From assembly GCA_021819025.1 (NCBI GenBank), contig JAKASN010000120.1, positions 1 to 6,371 on the forward strand: a DNA stretch of 6,371 nt. The letters are read 5' to 3'. This document shows, one piece after another, positions 1-5,537 of the stretch (positions within the stretch are counted from its first letter, which is position 1; each line of letters opens with the position of its first letter). Below the pieces are notes generated by a model. The model had not been told where the DNA came from, did no database searches, and saw only the letters and a program-made list of their open reading frames with translations. Both the position numbers and the translations under genes were made by a program. The stretch comes from Actinomycetes bacterium. Its GTDB lineage: Bacteria > Actinomycetota > Acidimicrobiia > Acidimicrobiales > Acidimicrobiaceae.

Positions 1-82
1 TTCCCGTCTCGACGACCCAGCCCTGATCTTTCGAGCGCATTATCCGAAAGTTGATATCATGTCCTCGCCGTCTCTGGGACAT
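1..82 (-). CDS. possible partial gene start, unrecognised, running off the left edge
   Basis: From an ATG at 82 an open frame continues to the window edge (27 codons), beginning MSQRRRGHDINF and containing KDQGWVVETG. Codon choice is unremarkable and there is no stop. The ribosome site is weak (an AGG about 5 nt ahead of the ATG), and an in-frame TTG lies upstream near 109. I recognise no family. It follows the transposase remnant on the same strand, so it could be host DNA flanking an insertion sequence, or part of the element. The short visible length makes this tentative. Confidence 0.3.
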   Translation of the reverse strand, partial: MSQRRRGHDINFRIMRSKDQGWVVETG

Positions 83-130
83 GTTGGCCTGACGTTGCGC
101 ACTTCTCAATGCTGATATAGCCCCCCCACT

Positions 131-545
131 TCAGGTGGTACTTGCGGAAGTGTAGAGGTCGGCAGGTACGTGGAGGAGATCGAGGACTTTGTGCTGCAGG
201 GGGGTGAGCTCTGGTTCGAATACCTGTATTACATTTCCGTCTCGCACCAAAAAGTGCCGCTGGATCCCGCCGAAGATCTCAAGTATGCGCGGTGCGCTTG
301 GGGCCGGACAGTTGCGAAGCTCGGGGTAAAGCGGGATGCCGATGAGGTCCGCCGCTTGCATGGAGGCGCGGATCTCGCGTTCGATGAGCGCCTCGGTGAG
401 CATGGCGAAAAAGTGGCTAAGCAAGATGGCCTCGATGCGGTGCGGCGTCTCGAGATAGACCGGGGCGACTTCCTGGGGTCCCTTCAAGATGTGGTTGCGG
501 CGCTCCAAGTTGGACTGGTGGCGATAGGCCCTAAGCATCTCGGTC
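131..545 (-). pseudogene. IS1634/IS4-type transposase, C-terminal fragment
   Basis: This is the last ~135 residues of a DDE transposase. Homology starts near TEMLRAYRHQ (about position 540) and runs to a natural TGA at 131. The fragment carries the C1/YREK region of IS4-superfamily enzymes: Y (524-526), two residues, Q in place of R, three residues, E (503-505), six residues, K (482-484). LKGPQEVAPVYL and ALIEREIRAS then follow, as is typical of the IS1634 branch, where Q often replaces R. The catalytic glutamate is present. The N-terminal two-thirds, with both catalytic aspartates, is missing: immediately upstream the DNA is an ASCH gene in another frame. It is therefore a remnant and cannot transpose by itself. 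The family is known from pattern recall, not from a search. Confidence 0.8.
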
Positions 546-1088
546 GGGTTCCCTCTCGCGCAGATCCTCGGGCAAATTCCAGAGCCCCTGCCCCCCCTTG
601 GCGGCCACGGGTTCAATCGGCTTTATATCGGCTAAGAGCCACGCATGCCGTCCGGGCGTGAAGTCGCCGTAGGGACGCTCGTCATCTCCGATGAAGTGGG
701 TCCGCTCGCAATCGCCCCAGACGGCGATGCGCCGGTCGTGAAGATTCCATCCCGTTCCCACCCTCCATGTGATTTCCGTGCTCGGCACCACGCTCACTAG
801 TTCGCACATCGCGATCACCGCGCCAAATGGCGGCATCCGGTATCCCTCTTGGTAGCCAGCGCCCGCAGCGCATTCGTGCCAGAGCTGCTCACCGTCCGTC
901 TCTCCGTAGACCTCTGCAAGAGCGTCCCACCCGTCCCGTTCGAGCTGCGTCTGGAACGATGCCCCAACCTTCCCAGCATGGATAGCCAACGGCCCGCGGT
1001 ATTTGGTGGACCTGGATCGCGTCTCAATCGTCTTGACTCCCTCGGCGATGAGACTTGCCCACGGTTGAGAAATTGTCAGCGCCTTCAC
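531..1088 (-). CDS. ASCH-domain protein with an IS-derived tail
   Basis: This 185-residue protein opens with KALTISQPWASLIAEGVKT followed by IETRS, the diagnostic N-terminal ASCH (PUA-like) signature: QPWA, GxKxxExR. TKYRGPLAIHAGK follows, then PFGAVIAMCEL, and RPYGDFTPGRHAWLLADI near the C-terminus. ASCH proteins have a β-barrel thought to bind RNA or modified nucleotides. Stand-alone versions are common in phages and plasmids, and some are nucleases or amidohydrolases; the specific activity here is unknown. The start is GTG at 1086-1088, overlapping the upstream stop as GTGA, which points to translational coupling as the last gene of a three-gene operon. The normal family end is about GLWNL. 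The last ~5-10 residues (REPDRDA) are read from transposase DNA in another frame, so the original C-terminus has been replaced. Confidence 0.88.
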   Translation of the reverse strand: MKALTISQPWASLIAEGVKTIETRSRSTKYRGPLAIHAGKVGASFQTQLERDGWDALAEVYGETDGEQLWHECAAGAGYQEGYRMPPFGAVIAMCELVSVVPSTEITWRVGTGWNLHDRRIAVWGDCERTHFIGDDERPYGDFTPGRHAWLLADIKPIEPVAAKGGQGLWNLPEDLREREPDRDA

Positions 1089-1103
1089 TCTGGCCCCGCT
1101 TCC
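1085..1103. repeat. start-site repeat, copy 1 (ASCH gene start)
   Basis: On the plus strand this reads TCACTCTGGCCCCGCTTCC. It differs at 2 of 19 positions from the copy at 1465-1483. On the coding strand it is the end of one gene (EAGPE, stop) fused to the GTG of the next. Confidence 0.75.
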
Positions 1104-1468
1104 AAAAGCATTTTGGTTTCAGCGTTGCGCAGTTCCCATGCCAGAGTCTCTTCTGCGTCCTCTTCGTACTCGACTCGGTAGTAACGCACGAAGAACGCTC
1201 CGCGACCTGGCCCATTTGCTGGGTGGAGGATGTGCGTGTAGTCGCCATCGTATGGAACCCACCGGGCATAGCCGTCACGAGAACGCCATTTGTCGTTTTC
1301 TCGCTCCGCTCCAATAATCAGCTCGCCCCCGTTCGCACCTGGGCTGAGTTTGCCTATCATCCATTTCCTCATCTCTTCCGGATCAGCATTCGGATCACAG
1401 ACCAGCGTGAGCAGCGTTGAATCATCATTATCTATATCAAGCAATCTCGGCAATGGCAACCTGCTCAC
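1085..1468 (-). CDS. hypothetical protein, 127 aa
   Basis: I do not recognise this family. The protein is acidic and soluble, with no signal or membrane segment. Aromatic-rich stretches such as WRSRDGYARWVPYDGDYTH and FFVRYYRVEYEED suggest a compact β-rich fold. The start is GTG at 1466-1468, overlapping the stop of a 53-aa gene as GTGA. Its own stop overlaps the GTG of the ASCH gene in the same way. The spacing shows it is the middle gene of a coupled small operon, similar to those in phages and integrative elements. The reading frame is preferred over overlapping frames because both ends fit the operon joints exactly. Confidence 0.68.
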   Translation of the reverse strand: MSRLPLPRLLDIDNDDSTLLTLVCDPNADPEEMRKWMIGKLSPGANGGELIIGAERENDKWRSRDGYARWVPYDGDYTHILHPANGPGRGAFFVRYYRVEYEEDAEETLAWELRNAETKMLLEAGPE

Positions 1469-1483
1469 TTTGGCCTCGCTTCC
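1465..1483. repeat. start-site repeat, copy 2 (127-aa gene start)
   Basis: On the plus strand this reads TCACTTTGGCCTCGCTTCC, a 17/19 match to the copy at 1085-1103. It holds the same stop/start joint: EARPK, stop, overlapping GTG. The GGAAGCG part may act as a weak ribosome site. Confidence 0.75.
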
Positions 1484-1626
1484 TTCCCACGCTGCTGAGT
1501 CTCATTCGTGAAATTGACATGGGACGGCACGGGCCTCATCGCCCTGCCCAACCGTCGGGGTTGCACGACCAGCACCCGCTCACGCCCGCTCTCCTGCTCG
1601 TACCTGTTCCGGTCCTCGTCATACAT
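1465..1626 (-). CDS. small hypothetical protein, 53 aa
   Basis: A 53-codon gene begins at ATG 1624-1626 behind a perfect AAGGAGG with 8 nt spacing, the best ribosome site in the left half of the window. The product starts MYDEDRNRYEQESGRERVLV and ends GKEARPK. It is highly charged, with an acidic N-terminus and a basic C-terminus, and has no membrane segment. I recognise no family. Its TGA overlaps the GTG of the 127-aa gene (GTGA), so it is probably the first gene of the coupled 53-aa/127-aa/ASCH operon. An 8-nt overlap with a tiny upstream frame ending GGYSDV (stop 1619-1621) hints at a further, decayed gene ahead of it. Confidence 0.62.
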   Translation of the reverse strand: MYDEDRNRYEQESGRERVLVVQPRRLGRAMRPVPSHVNFTNETQQRGKEARPK

Positions 1627-2096
1627 CGCTGTAGCCTCCTTGTCGTTCCAAGGGATATGTATGCACCACAGTCAAACCCGCCCGCTACTTGCTGAGCGCT
1701 CCACTGCACGCATCACGACAGGCAGACCATGGCACGTGCAGCGGCTGCCATTGGGAGCAAAAGGATGGAACGTCTCGGAGAGGGATTGCCGTAGTGGTGT
1801 TTGGACGCGCTGAGCGCATCGGCATCGCGCAGATGCCCGGTTACCATGTCACTGAATCCGGTCTCGAGACGAGAGGAGCATCCCGCAGAAAGCGGGAAGA
1901 GGAGACCAGATTCATCACCTTCACATCTCCTCCACCCCAGATCCCGCCCAGCGCGAAATCTATTCACTCTTGGGAGTTCGTGATCCCCTCGGTCGGACCA
2001 AGAAGGTGGTTGCTCAACCGTAGTGCCCGTGTGACCGGACCAATGGGGCATGACGTGGGCAACTTTGGGTGATAGCACGAAAGCTGGGTCAGTTCG
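1627..2096. other. 470-nt stretch without a secure gene
   Basis: Frames up to 127 codons exist on both strands, but none has a good ribosome site or a recognisable motif, and they shadow one another. A short minus-strand frame at 1619-1684 ends PLERQGGYSDV and may be the tail of a lost gene. The stretch also contains a nested inverted repeat (1860-1907) and a motif like an IS21-family end (2055-2102). I read it as mobile-element debris. Confidence 0.5.
1860..1907. repeat. nested inverted repeat
   Basis: The outer arms are GGTCTC (1860-1865) and GAGACC (1902-1907). An inner hairpin TCCCGC (1881-1886), loop AGAAA, GCGGGA (1892-1897) lies between them. The left outer arm is part of the palindrome GTCTCGAGAC at 1861-1870. 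There is no T-run on either side, so this is not a standard terminator. Confidence 0.4.
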
Positions 2097-2102
2097 TCAG
2101 GC
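2055..2102. mobile_element. possible IS21-family terminal remnant
   Basis: The plus strand reads GTGGGCAACTTTGGGTGAT (2055-2073) and then CTGGGTCAGTTCGTCAGG (2084-2101). This is the GGGTCAACTTT...GTGATC style of repeated unit seen inside the ends of many IS21-family elements. No istA or istB coding sequence is visible in the window. The assignment rests on remembered motif style only. Confidence 0.25.
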
Positions 2103-2201
2103 TCCTAGCCCGTAGTCGCCGAACTTGCCCGCCATGTGGGCCGACTGGGGCACCACGCCGCGCGAGGACAGCGACCAGAGATCCCACACGTCGGGGCGCC
2201 T
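2097..2201 (-). pseudogene. orphan C-terminal coding remnant, about 34 aa
   Basis: Below the lipoprotein stop, a minus-strand frame reads RPDVWDLWSLSSRGVVPQ, then SAHMAGKFGDYGLGA, ending at TGA 2097-2099. It has normal GC-rich codon use and looks like a genuine protein C-terminus (aromatic, Gly-rich, natural stop). It has no start of its own: further upstream the frame enters the lipoprotein gene antiphase and soon hits a stop at 2274-2276. I cannot name the family. It is probably the end of a larger gene cut off when the lectin/lipoprotein block was joined here near 2201-2205. Confidence 0.4.
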
Positions 2202-2205
2202 CAAA

Positions 2206-2979
2206 TTATGTTGTTGGAGAAGCAACGCCCGATGCCGATTGAAACGCGAAGCGAGTACCGTTCCAGCCAAAGGTCAACGATGCACGCACAAGCTTAGAGA
2301 GGGCGACTGGCGTGCTCTGTCCACCTGGCCCGTAGGTCATCCCATCGACAACAAAGCCCGTGCCATCCCCCAGAACGCTCAGCGACTTATATTGAAAGTA
2401 GCCTTCGACCCCAGCGGCAAACACCGACATGGTCGGAGCCGCTGACGTGATATCTGAGGGCGCTGGAGCCACGCCATCGTACGCGACTTCGACAAGCGTC
2501 GGTTGGGAAGTGCGGTTAGACTCGTAAATGAAGAGCACAACGCCTGCATTTAGATTGTAAACAGCACAAGCTGATGCCACTACCGCAAAGTCCCTACCCC
2601 CGCCCGGCGACAGATAGAGAATATAGTTCGATTCCGATGTTCCATAAATTCGTCCAAGCGGCTCCATCCCACACGGAGCATTCATGGATGCGCTAGGTAT
2701 CGGACCTTGTCCAGGCAGGACAAGCTGATCCCAGTTGACGTTTGAGAATGCCTCAGCAGGCAAAGAGGCGATCTCCGAACGAGGAAGCGTGGTCGGCGAA
2801 CCACTCACAATCTGAGTTCCATCACAAGACGACAAAACACTGCTGGCTAACAGGATCGAGACCGGTACAAGATAGGGGCGGCCCCGAAATCTCCTCCAAC
2901 TGTTGCTACCAGCGCTTAGCGTACGCGTTCCACGCGTTGACATGACGGAGGATATCTCACAAATTGAGTGCATCCTCAC
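2206..2979 (-). CDS. putative lipoprotein downstream of the lectin enzyme
   Basis: The N-terminal region is basic (SWRRFRGR) and is followed by the hydrophobic segment YLVPVSILLASSVLSSC. This ends in an LSSC lipobox, so the mature protein would be lipid-anchored on the outside of the membrane at that Cys. The ~205-residue mature part is Ser/Gly/Ala-rich and β-like, with APCGMEPLGRIYG early and ASLTFGWNGTRFAFQS near the end. I recognise no domain. The preferred start is GTG 2977-2979: AAGG lies 8 nt ahead, and the upstream lectin stop is 2 nt before it, implying coupled translation. ATG 2943 would give a shorter signal peptide but has no ribosome site. Its placement suggests that it works with the lectin enzyme, for example as an anchor or an immunity factor; that role is inference only. 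Confidence 0.72.
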   Translation of the reverse strand: MRMHSICEISSVMSTRGTRTLSAGSNSWRRFRGRPYLVPVSILLASSVLSSCDGTQIVSGSPTTLPRSEIASLPAEAFSNVNWDQLVLPGQGPIPSASMNAPCGMEPLGRIYGTSESNYILYLSPGGGRDFAVVASACAVYNLNAGVVLFIYESNRTSQPTLVEVAYDGVAPAPSDITSAAPTMSVFAAGVEGYFQYKSLSVLGDGTGFVVDGMTYGPGGQSTPVALSKLVRASLTFGWNGTRFAFQSASGVASPTT

Positions 2980-2981
2980 GT

Positions 2982-3797
2982 TCAAAGCCTTGATATTGAA
3001 TACCAATGAGGGCTGCGGCTGAGCCAGTCGTTGTATGCGGTCGTTGGATTAACGTAGACGGTCTTGATGTACTGCATGCCCCATCGGATCTGTGTCCAAT
3101 ATGCCGTTACCCAATCAGGTCCAGCACTCGCCATCTTGGAACCTGGGAGTGCTTGAGGGATGCCGTAGGCGACATTCTCGTAGTCACAGCTCGGACTCGG
3201 GTACGTTGCTCCGCCACTGCACACGTCCCACATCCAATTGCTTTCGTCAGTCCACAAGTCGTTGAGCGACGGCCACTGCGCCGAATTCCATCCGAACTGG
3301 AACATGATCTCTTGGGCATACGTCTGAGGCGCGAAGCTTTGGGTCGCCCAGACTGCACCGGACGAGTCGTAGAGAACTACATTAGAGTCTCCTTGGAGCG
3401 CGAGATAGATAGTTCCTTCTCCAATACCGTACGTGCCGCTTTGCCAGAGAGGGCTTCCGCTCGCCGAGTAGACCACCATGTTCCCGTCTGATTGCATCGC
3501 AAGGAAGTCGTTTGATCCGGTTCCAGCGGTATCAGTTGCCCAAATAGCACTGCCAGAAGAGTTGTACTCGACAAGATTGCCGTCGGTTTGCATGACCATG
3601 GTGTAACCACCGCTGGACGAGCACAATTCATAGTTAGCGTGTAGATCTTGTCCGGGTGCAAGAGTCGCTGCGCAACTACCCCCGCCGCCCAATACCTTGG
3701 GCCCTAAAGACGCGCTAGCGGGCGTGCCCCCCCCAACGATCATCCATGTAGAAGTGGTAACCAGTAGAGTCGTAGCCATTTTCAGTCGTACTCGCAC
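2982..3797 (-). CDS. secreted B-lectin / lytic transglycosylase-like fusion
   Basis: A 271-aa protein (GTG start at 3795-3797) lies behind AGGGGG; an in-frame TTG at 3821 is upstream of that site and less likely. The signal peptide has RVRLK, a hydrophobic core and PASA|S cleavage near residue 29. Residues ~35-153 form a bulb-type (B-) lectin domain with three exact QxDxNxVxY mannose-pocket motifs: QTDGNLVEY (70-78), QSDGNMVVY (102-110) and QGDSNVVLY (135-143). Residues ~160-266 match the transglycosylase-like domain of aggregation-promoting factors: LNDLWTDESNWMW, with the likely catalytic Glu at 185, then YGIPQALPGSKMASAGPDW and TQIRWGMQYIK. A Cys pair (193 and 204) lies in a loop between these motifs. 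It should bind surface glycans and cleave peptidoglycan outside the cell. Self-remodelling and antibacterial attack are both possible. Its stop is 2 nt before the lipoprotein GTG. Confidence 0.87.
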   Translation of the reverse strand: MRVRLKMATTLLVTTSTWMIVGGGTPASASLGPKVLGGGGSCAATLAPGQDLHANYELCSSSGGYTMVMQTDGNLVEYNSSGSAIWATDTAGTGSNDFLAMQSDGNMVVYSASGSPLWQSGTYGIGEGTIYLALQGDSNVVLYDSSGAVWATQSFAPQTYAQEIMFQFGWNSAQWPSLNDLWTDESNWMWDVCSGGATYPSPSCDYENVAYGIPQALPGSKMASAGPDWVTAYWTQIRWGMQYIKTVYVNPTTAYNDWLSRSPHWYSISRL

Positions 3798-3845
3798 GAT
3801 CTCCCCCTGACTTTGACGCAAGTGCGGAGCCTCACTCCAATCCAG

Positions 3846-3874
3846 ACAATACTTATGCGGTTTTTAGTTGTCAA
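3846..3874 (-). promoter_or_regulatory. sigma-70-type promoter of the lectin/lipoprotein operon
   Basis: On the minus strand a perfect TTGACA -35 (3874-3869), a 17-nt spacer and a TATTGT -10 (3851-3846; 4/6 match) predict a transcript start near 3839. The leader to the GTG at 3797 would be about 42 nt. The -35 box lies within the last sense codons (Leu-Asp-Asn) of the nucleotidyltransferase gene. Confidence 0.75.
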
Positions 3875-4556
3875 GGGAAGTGCAAACATCGCATGTTAAA
3901 GAGCCATACCGGAGTCGTAGCCCTCGTGGAGAGCCAGGAGGTGCGGGCGAATCGGGGCACTGCTTGCCACAAGGCTGGCTGGGTGGTTGTGTGCGGCGAA
4001 GCTGGTCAGCCCGATACCGTTCGCGCACGGATTCCCGGATATCAACGGGATGGATGCCGACAAACCGAGGAAGAGCGTCAATATCCTTCAAGCGGCCAGT
4101 GAGGCGCTTCGATTCATAGATGTCGCGAACATCGGCGAGAACGGCTTCCACGACGATGGTCGGGTGGTCGTCATCACGAAGAATGGCACCCAGGGCGTTC
4201 TTGACGAGGTCTTGGTAACCCCGTGGGAATCCCGTTGGGCGCAGGACGACATCCAGCTCCCCGAATTCCGTAACGAAGGTCCAGAACTTTGTATCGGTGA
4301 GCATCTCGGGATTGTTCATGAAACCGTAGGAGTCTTCGGGACTATCGGCAGACTTGTCGTAGGCATGGAGATCTTTGAGCGCAGTGGTCAGCCGTTCTCG
4401 ATTATCTGTGTCTGTCGCTGGAACTATATCCAGGTCTGTAAGGTCCAAATCGATACCCTGGGCGATCGCGGGGTAGCTGCCGATGGCGACATAGCGGACT
4501 CCATGTCTATCGAGCGCCGCGAATATTGGTACTGCGTGCAGGTCGCTGCGCCGTCT
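3864..4556 (-). CDS. nucleotidyltransferase-fold protein (AbiEii-like), start unresolved
   Basis: From LDRHGVRYVAIGS onward this is a typical Pol-β-fold nucleotidyltransferase as found in AbiEii/MNT-type toxins. It has a GS dipeptide, 13 residues, then DLD (the GSx13DxD metal site) and a third acidic residue in GELDVVLRP. DIYESKRLTGRLKDIDALP closes the domain as in relatives. The catalytic residues look intact. No ATG, GTG or TTG precedes the GS motif: the first such codon, TTG at 4446-4448, would remove it. After the regulator's TAG (4557-4559) the same frame continues without a gap through RRRSDLHAVPIF. Possible routes are CTG at 4539-4541, stop readthrough giving a regulator fusion, or inactivation by a point mutation. 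The C-terminal ~45 residues (Pro/Arg/Cys-rich) are atypical and may be aberrant. It could be the toxin of a pair with the XRE gene. Confidence 0.66.
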   Translation of the reverse strand, partial: RRRSDLHAVPIFAALDRHGVRYVAIGSYPAIAQGIDLDLTDLDIVPATDTDNRERLTTALKDLHAYDKSADSPEDSYGFMNNPEMLTDTKFWTFVTEFGELDVVLRPTGFPRGYQDLVKNALGAILRDDDHPTIVVEAVLADVRDIYESKRLTGRLKDIDALPRFVGIHPVDIRESVRERYRADQLRRTQPPSQPCGKQCPDSPAPPGSPRGLRLRYGSLTCDVCTSLDN

Positions 4557-4949
4557 CTACGAGGTCGCAAAGTCCGTCCTTATCGTGCTGGCCGTTGCCT
4601 GTTCCTGCTCGCCGGGTTTGCGAAGGGAGACGACCTCTCTACGCGCCCGTTCTGCATTGCGGCTCGCCTGGGTGGGCCCAACAGCCGCATCGCGCTCGTA
4701 CTGGATCCGGTTGGCATCCGTAAGGACATCGGCCCTGACCCGCAACTCCATACCGCAGGCAGTGATCAGCCGTGCGAGCATCGTCACCGACGGATCTTGT
4801 CGACCGGTCTCATAGCGTGAAATCGACGGGCGATCGACATCGGCCCGCTCGGCGAGCTGTGCCTGAGTGAGCCCAGCTCTGTGCCGAGCGTCAAAGAGGA
4901 GCGCTGCAGCGAGGTGGCCACGGTATCGCGTGGTCTCTATTTGATCCAT
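4557..4949 (-). CDS. XRE-family helix-turn-helix regulator, putative antitoxin
   Basis: This 130-aa protein starts at ATG 4947-4949. Residues ~15-70 form an XRE/Cro-type DNA-binding domain: RHRAGLTQAQLAERADVD, then recognition helix RPSISRYETGR (40-50), followed by PSVTMLARLITACGMEL. The remainder is charged and probably helical, ending with a flexible tail (EQEQATASTIRTDFATS). A longer frame reaches 4997, but the chosen ATG sits exactly where a leaderless transcript would begin, and no ribosome site precedes either start. It is followed in the same frame by the nucleotidyltransferase, an arrangement typical of XRE-regulated antitoxin/toxin or abortive-infection pairs. Autoregulation is likely because a dyad overlaps its own promoter. 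The amber stop between the two genes is unusual. Confidence 0.85.
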   Translation of the reverse strand: MDQIETTRYRGHLAAALLFDARHRAGLTQAQLAERADVDRPSISRYETGRQDPSVTMLARLITACGMELRVRADVLTDANRIQYERDAAVGPTQASRNAERARREVVSLRKPGEQEQATASTIRTDFATS

Positions 4950-4955
4950 ATAACC

Positions 4956-4984
4956 AGTGTAGCGTATCCCACACATGATGCCGA
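4956..4984 (-). promoter_or_regulatory. leaderless promoter and dyad of the XRE gene
   Basis: On the minus strand, TCGGCA (4984-4979; 4/6 match to TTGACA), a 17-nt spacer and TACACT (4961-4956) place +1 on the A of the ATG at 4949. This fits the missing ribosome site. An imperfect dyad, GTGTnGnnTAnnCnACAC (4957-4974), covers the -10 and is a plausible operator for the encoded regulator. Confidence 0.5.
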
Positions 4985-5369
4985 GTGCAGCAATCACTGC
5001 AATATGGCGAAGCGTCTCACCTTTACTGGACCACGCCCTCGCCAGTGGTGCTCGTCAAGAAACGCATCGCAGAGAGAGCAACCTCTCAAGCAACAGCTTG
5101 GCGAGCAACAACCCCTCGGGATGTGTTGGAATGTTCTGCAGATACCTATTCAGTTGACACGAAACCTAAGCTACCCGTCAAGCGACCGACAAATTACCCG
5201 CTCAAAAGCTCACTGTCTTGACTTTGACGAGGTCTGGATCGGCGTGGATCTTGAACGTCCAACCATCAGTGTCGTCTCCACGACCCGAGCTAAGAGCGGG
5301 GGAGTGCTCTGCCCTGGCTGCCACCACCGTCAACGCTTTGATCTCCGCCGCTCCTCTATCGCTTCCAGG

Positions 5370-5537
5370 TCAACCATCCCTCGCCTTGTACTCCGGCCCA
5401 GGGTTCCCAAGCCCAAGTTCCCGCCTGGGGCCAGCCCCAGCGACCAGTTCGCGAACTCCTGGGACAATCGCAGGCAGAACGCAATCCTTCGGGCGCATAC
5501 GACGTTTGCGCGCCGAGAAGAGGATACTGATGGCACC
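5370..5537 (-). pseudogene. 55-codon in-frame continuation after the 74-aa gene
   Basis: After the TAG of the glutaredoxin-like gene the same frame stays open for 55 codons to TGA at 5370-5372. It reads GAISILFSARKRRMRPKD, then PAIVPGVRELVAGAGP, then ELGLGNPGPEYKARDG. The last part resembles the GLGNPGPEY motif of peptidyl-tRNA hydrolase, but it lies at the wrong end and nothing else fits. There is no initiation signal. It may be a relic of a longer protein or chance. Confidence 0.2.

Larger units (their letters stand above)
4950..5537. other. 588-nt stretch without a secure gene
   Basis: Apart from the XRE promoter at its left edge, nothing here has a ribosome site plus a convincing product. 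The long plus-strand frame 4881-5549 overlaps the XRE gene and starts without support. Two fragments merit note. A plus-strand segment at 5211-5330 contains CPGCHH after a VDLERPTISVVSTTRA stretch, loosely like the N-terminus of ISL3 transposases. The 74-aa gene frame also continues after its stop on the minus strand at 5370-5537. Confidence 0.45.

Noticed and set aside
93..130. Terminal inverted repeat of the IS1634-type element just beyond the transposase stop
   Set aside because: CTATATCAGCATTGAGAAG (minus strand) looks possible as an end, but the partner end is absent and it cannot be confirmed from this window.
170..661. 163-codon plus-strand frame
   Set aside because: Antisense shadow of the transposase fragment and the ASCH gene end.
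1713..2078. 121-codon minus-strand frame starting MLSPKVAHVMPHW
   Set aside because: No ribosome site or recognisable motif, mutually overlapping frames on the other strand, and it covers the IS21-like end motif.
3987..4820. 277-codon plus-strand frame
   Set aside because: It is the antisense shadow of the nucleotidyltransferase and XRE genes, whose motifs are clear on the minus strand.
5154..5182. TTGACA at 5154-5159 as a plus-strand promoter
   Set aside because: No acceptable -10 at 16-18 nt and no supported gene downstream.
5381..5420. Peptidyl-tRNA hydrolase from the GLGNPGPEY string
   Set aside because: In that enzyme the motif is N-terminal and followed by TRHN; here it is near the end of a 55-codon frame and no other motif follows.
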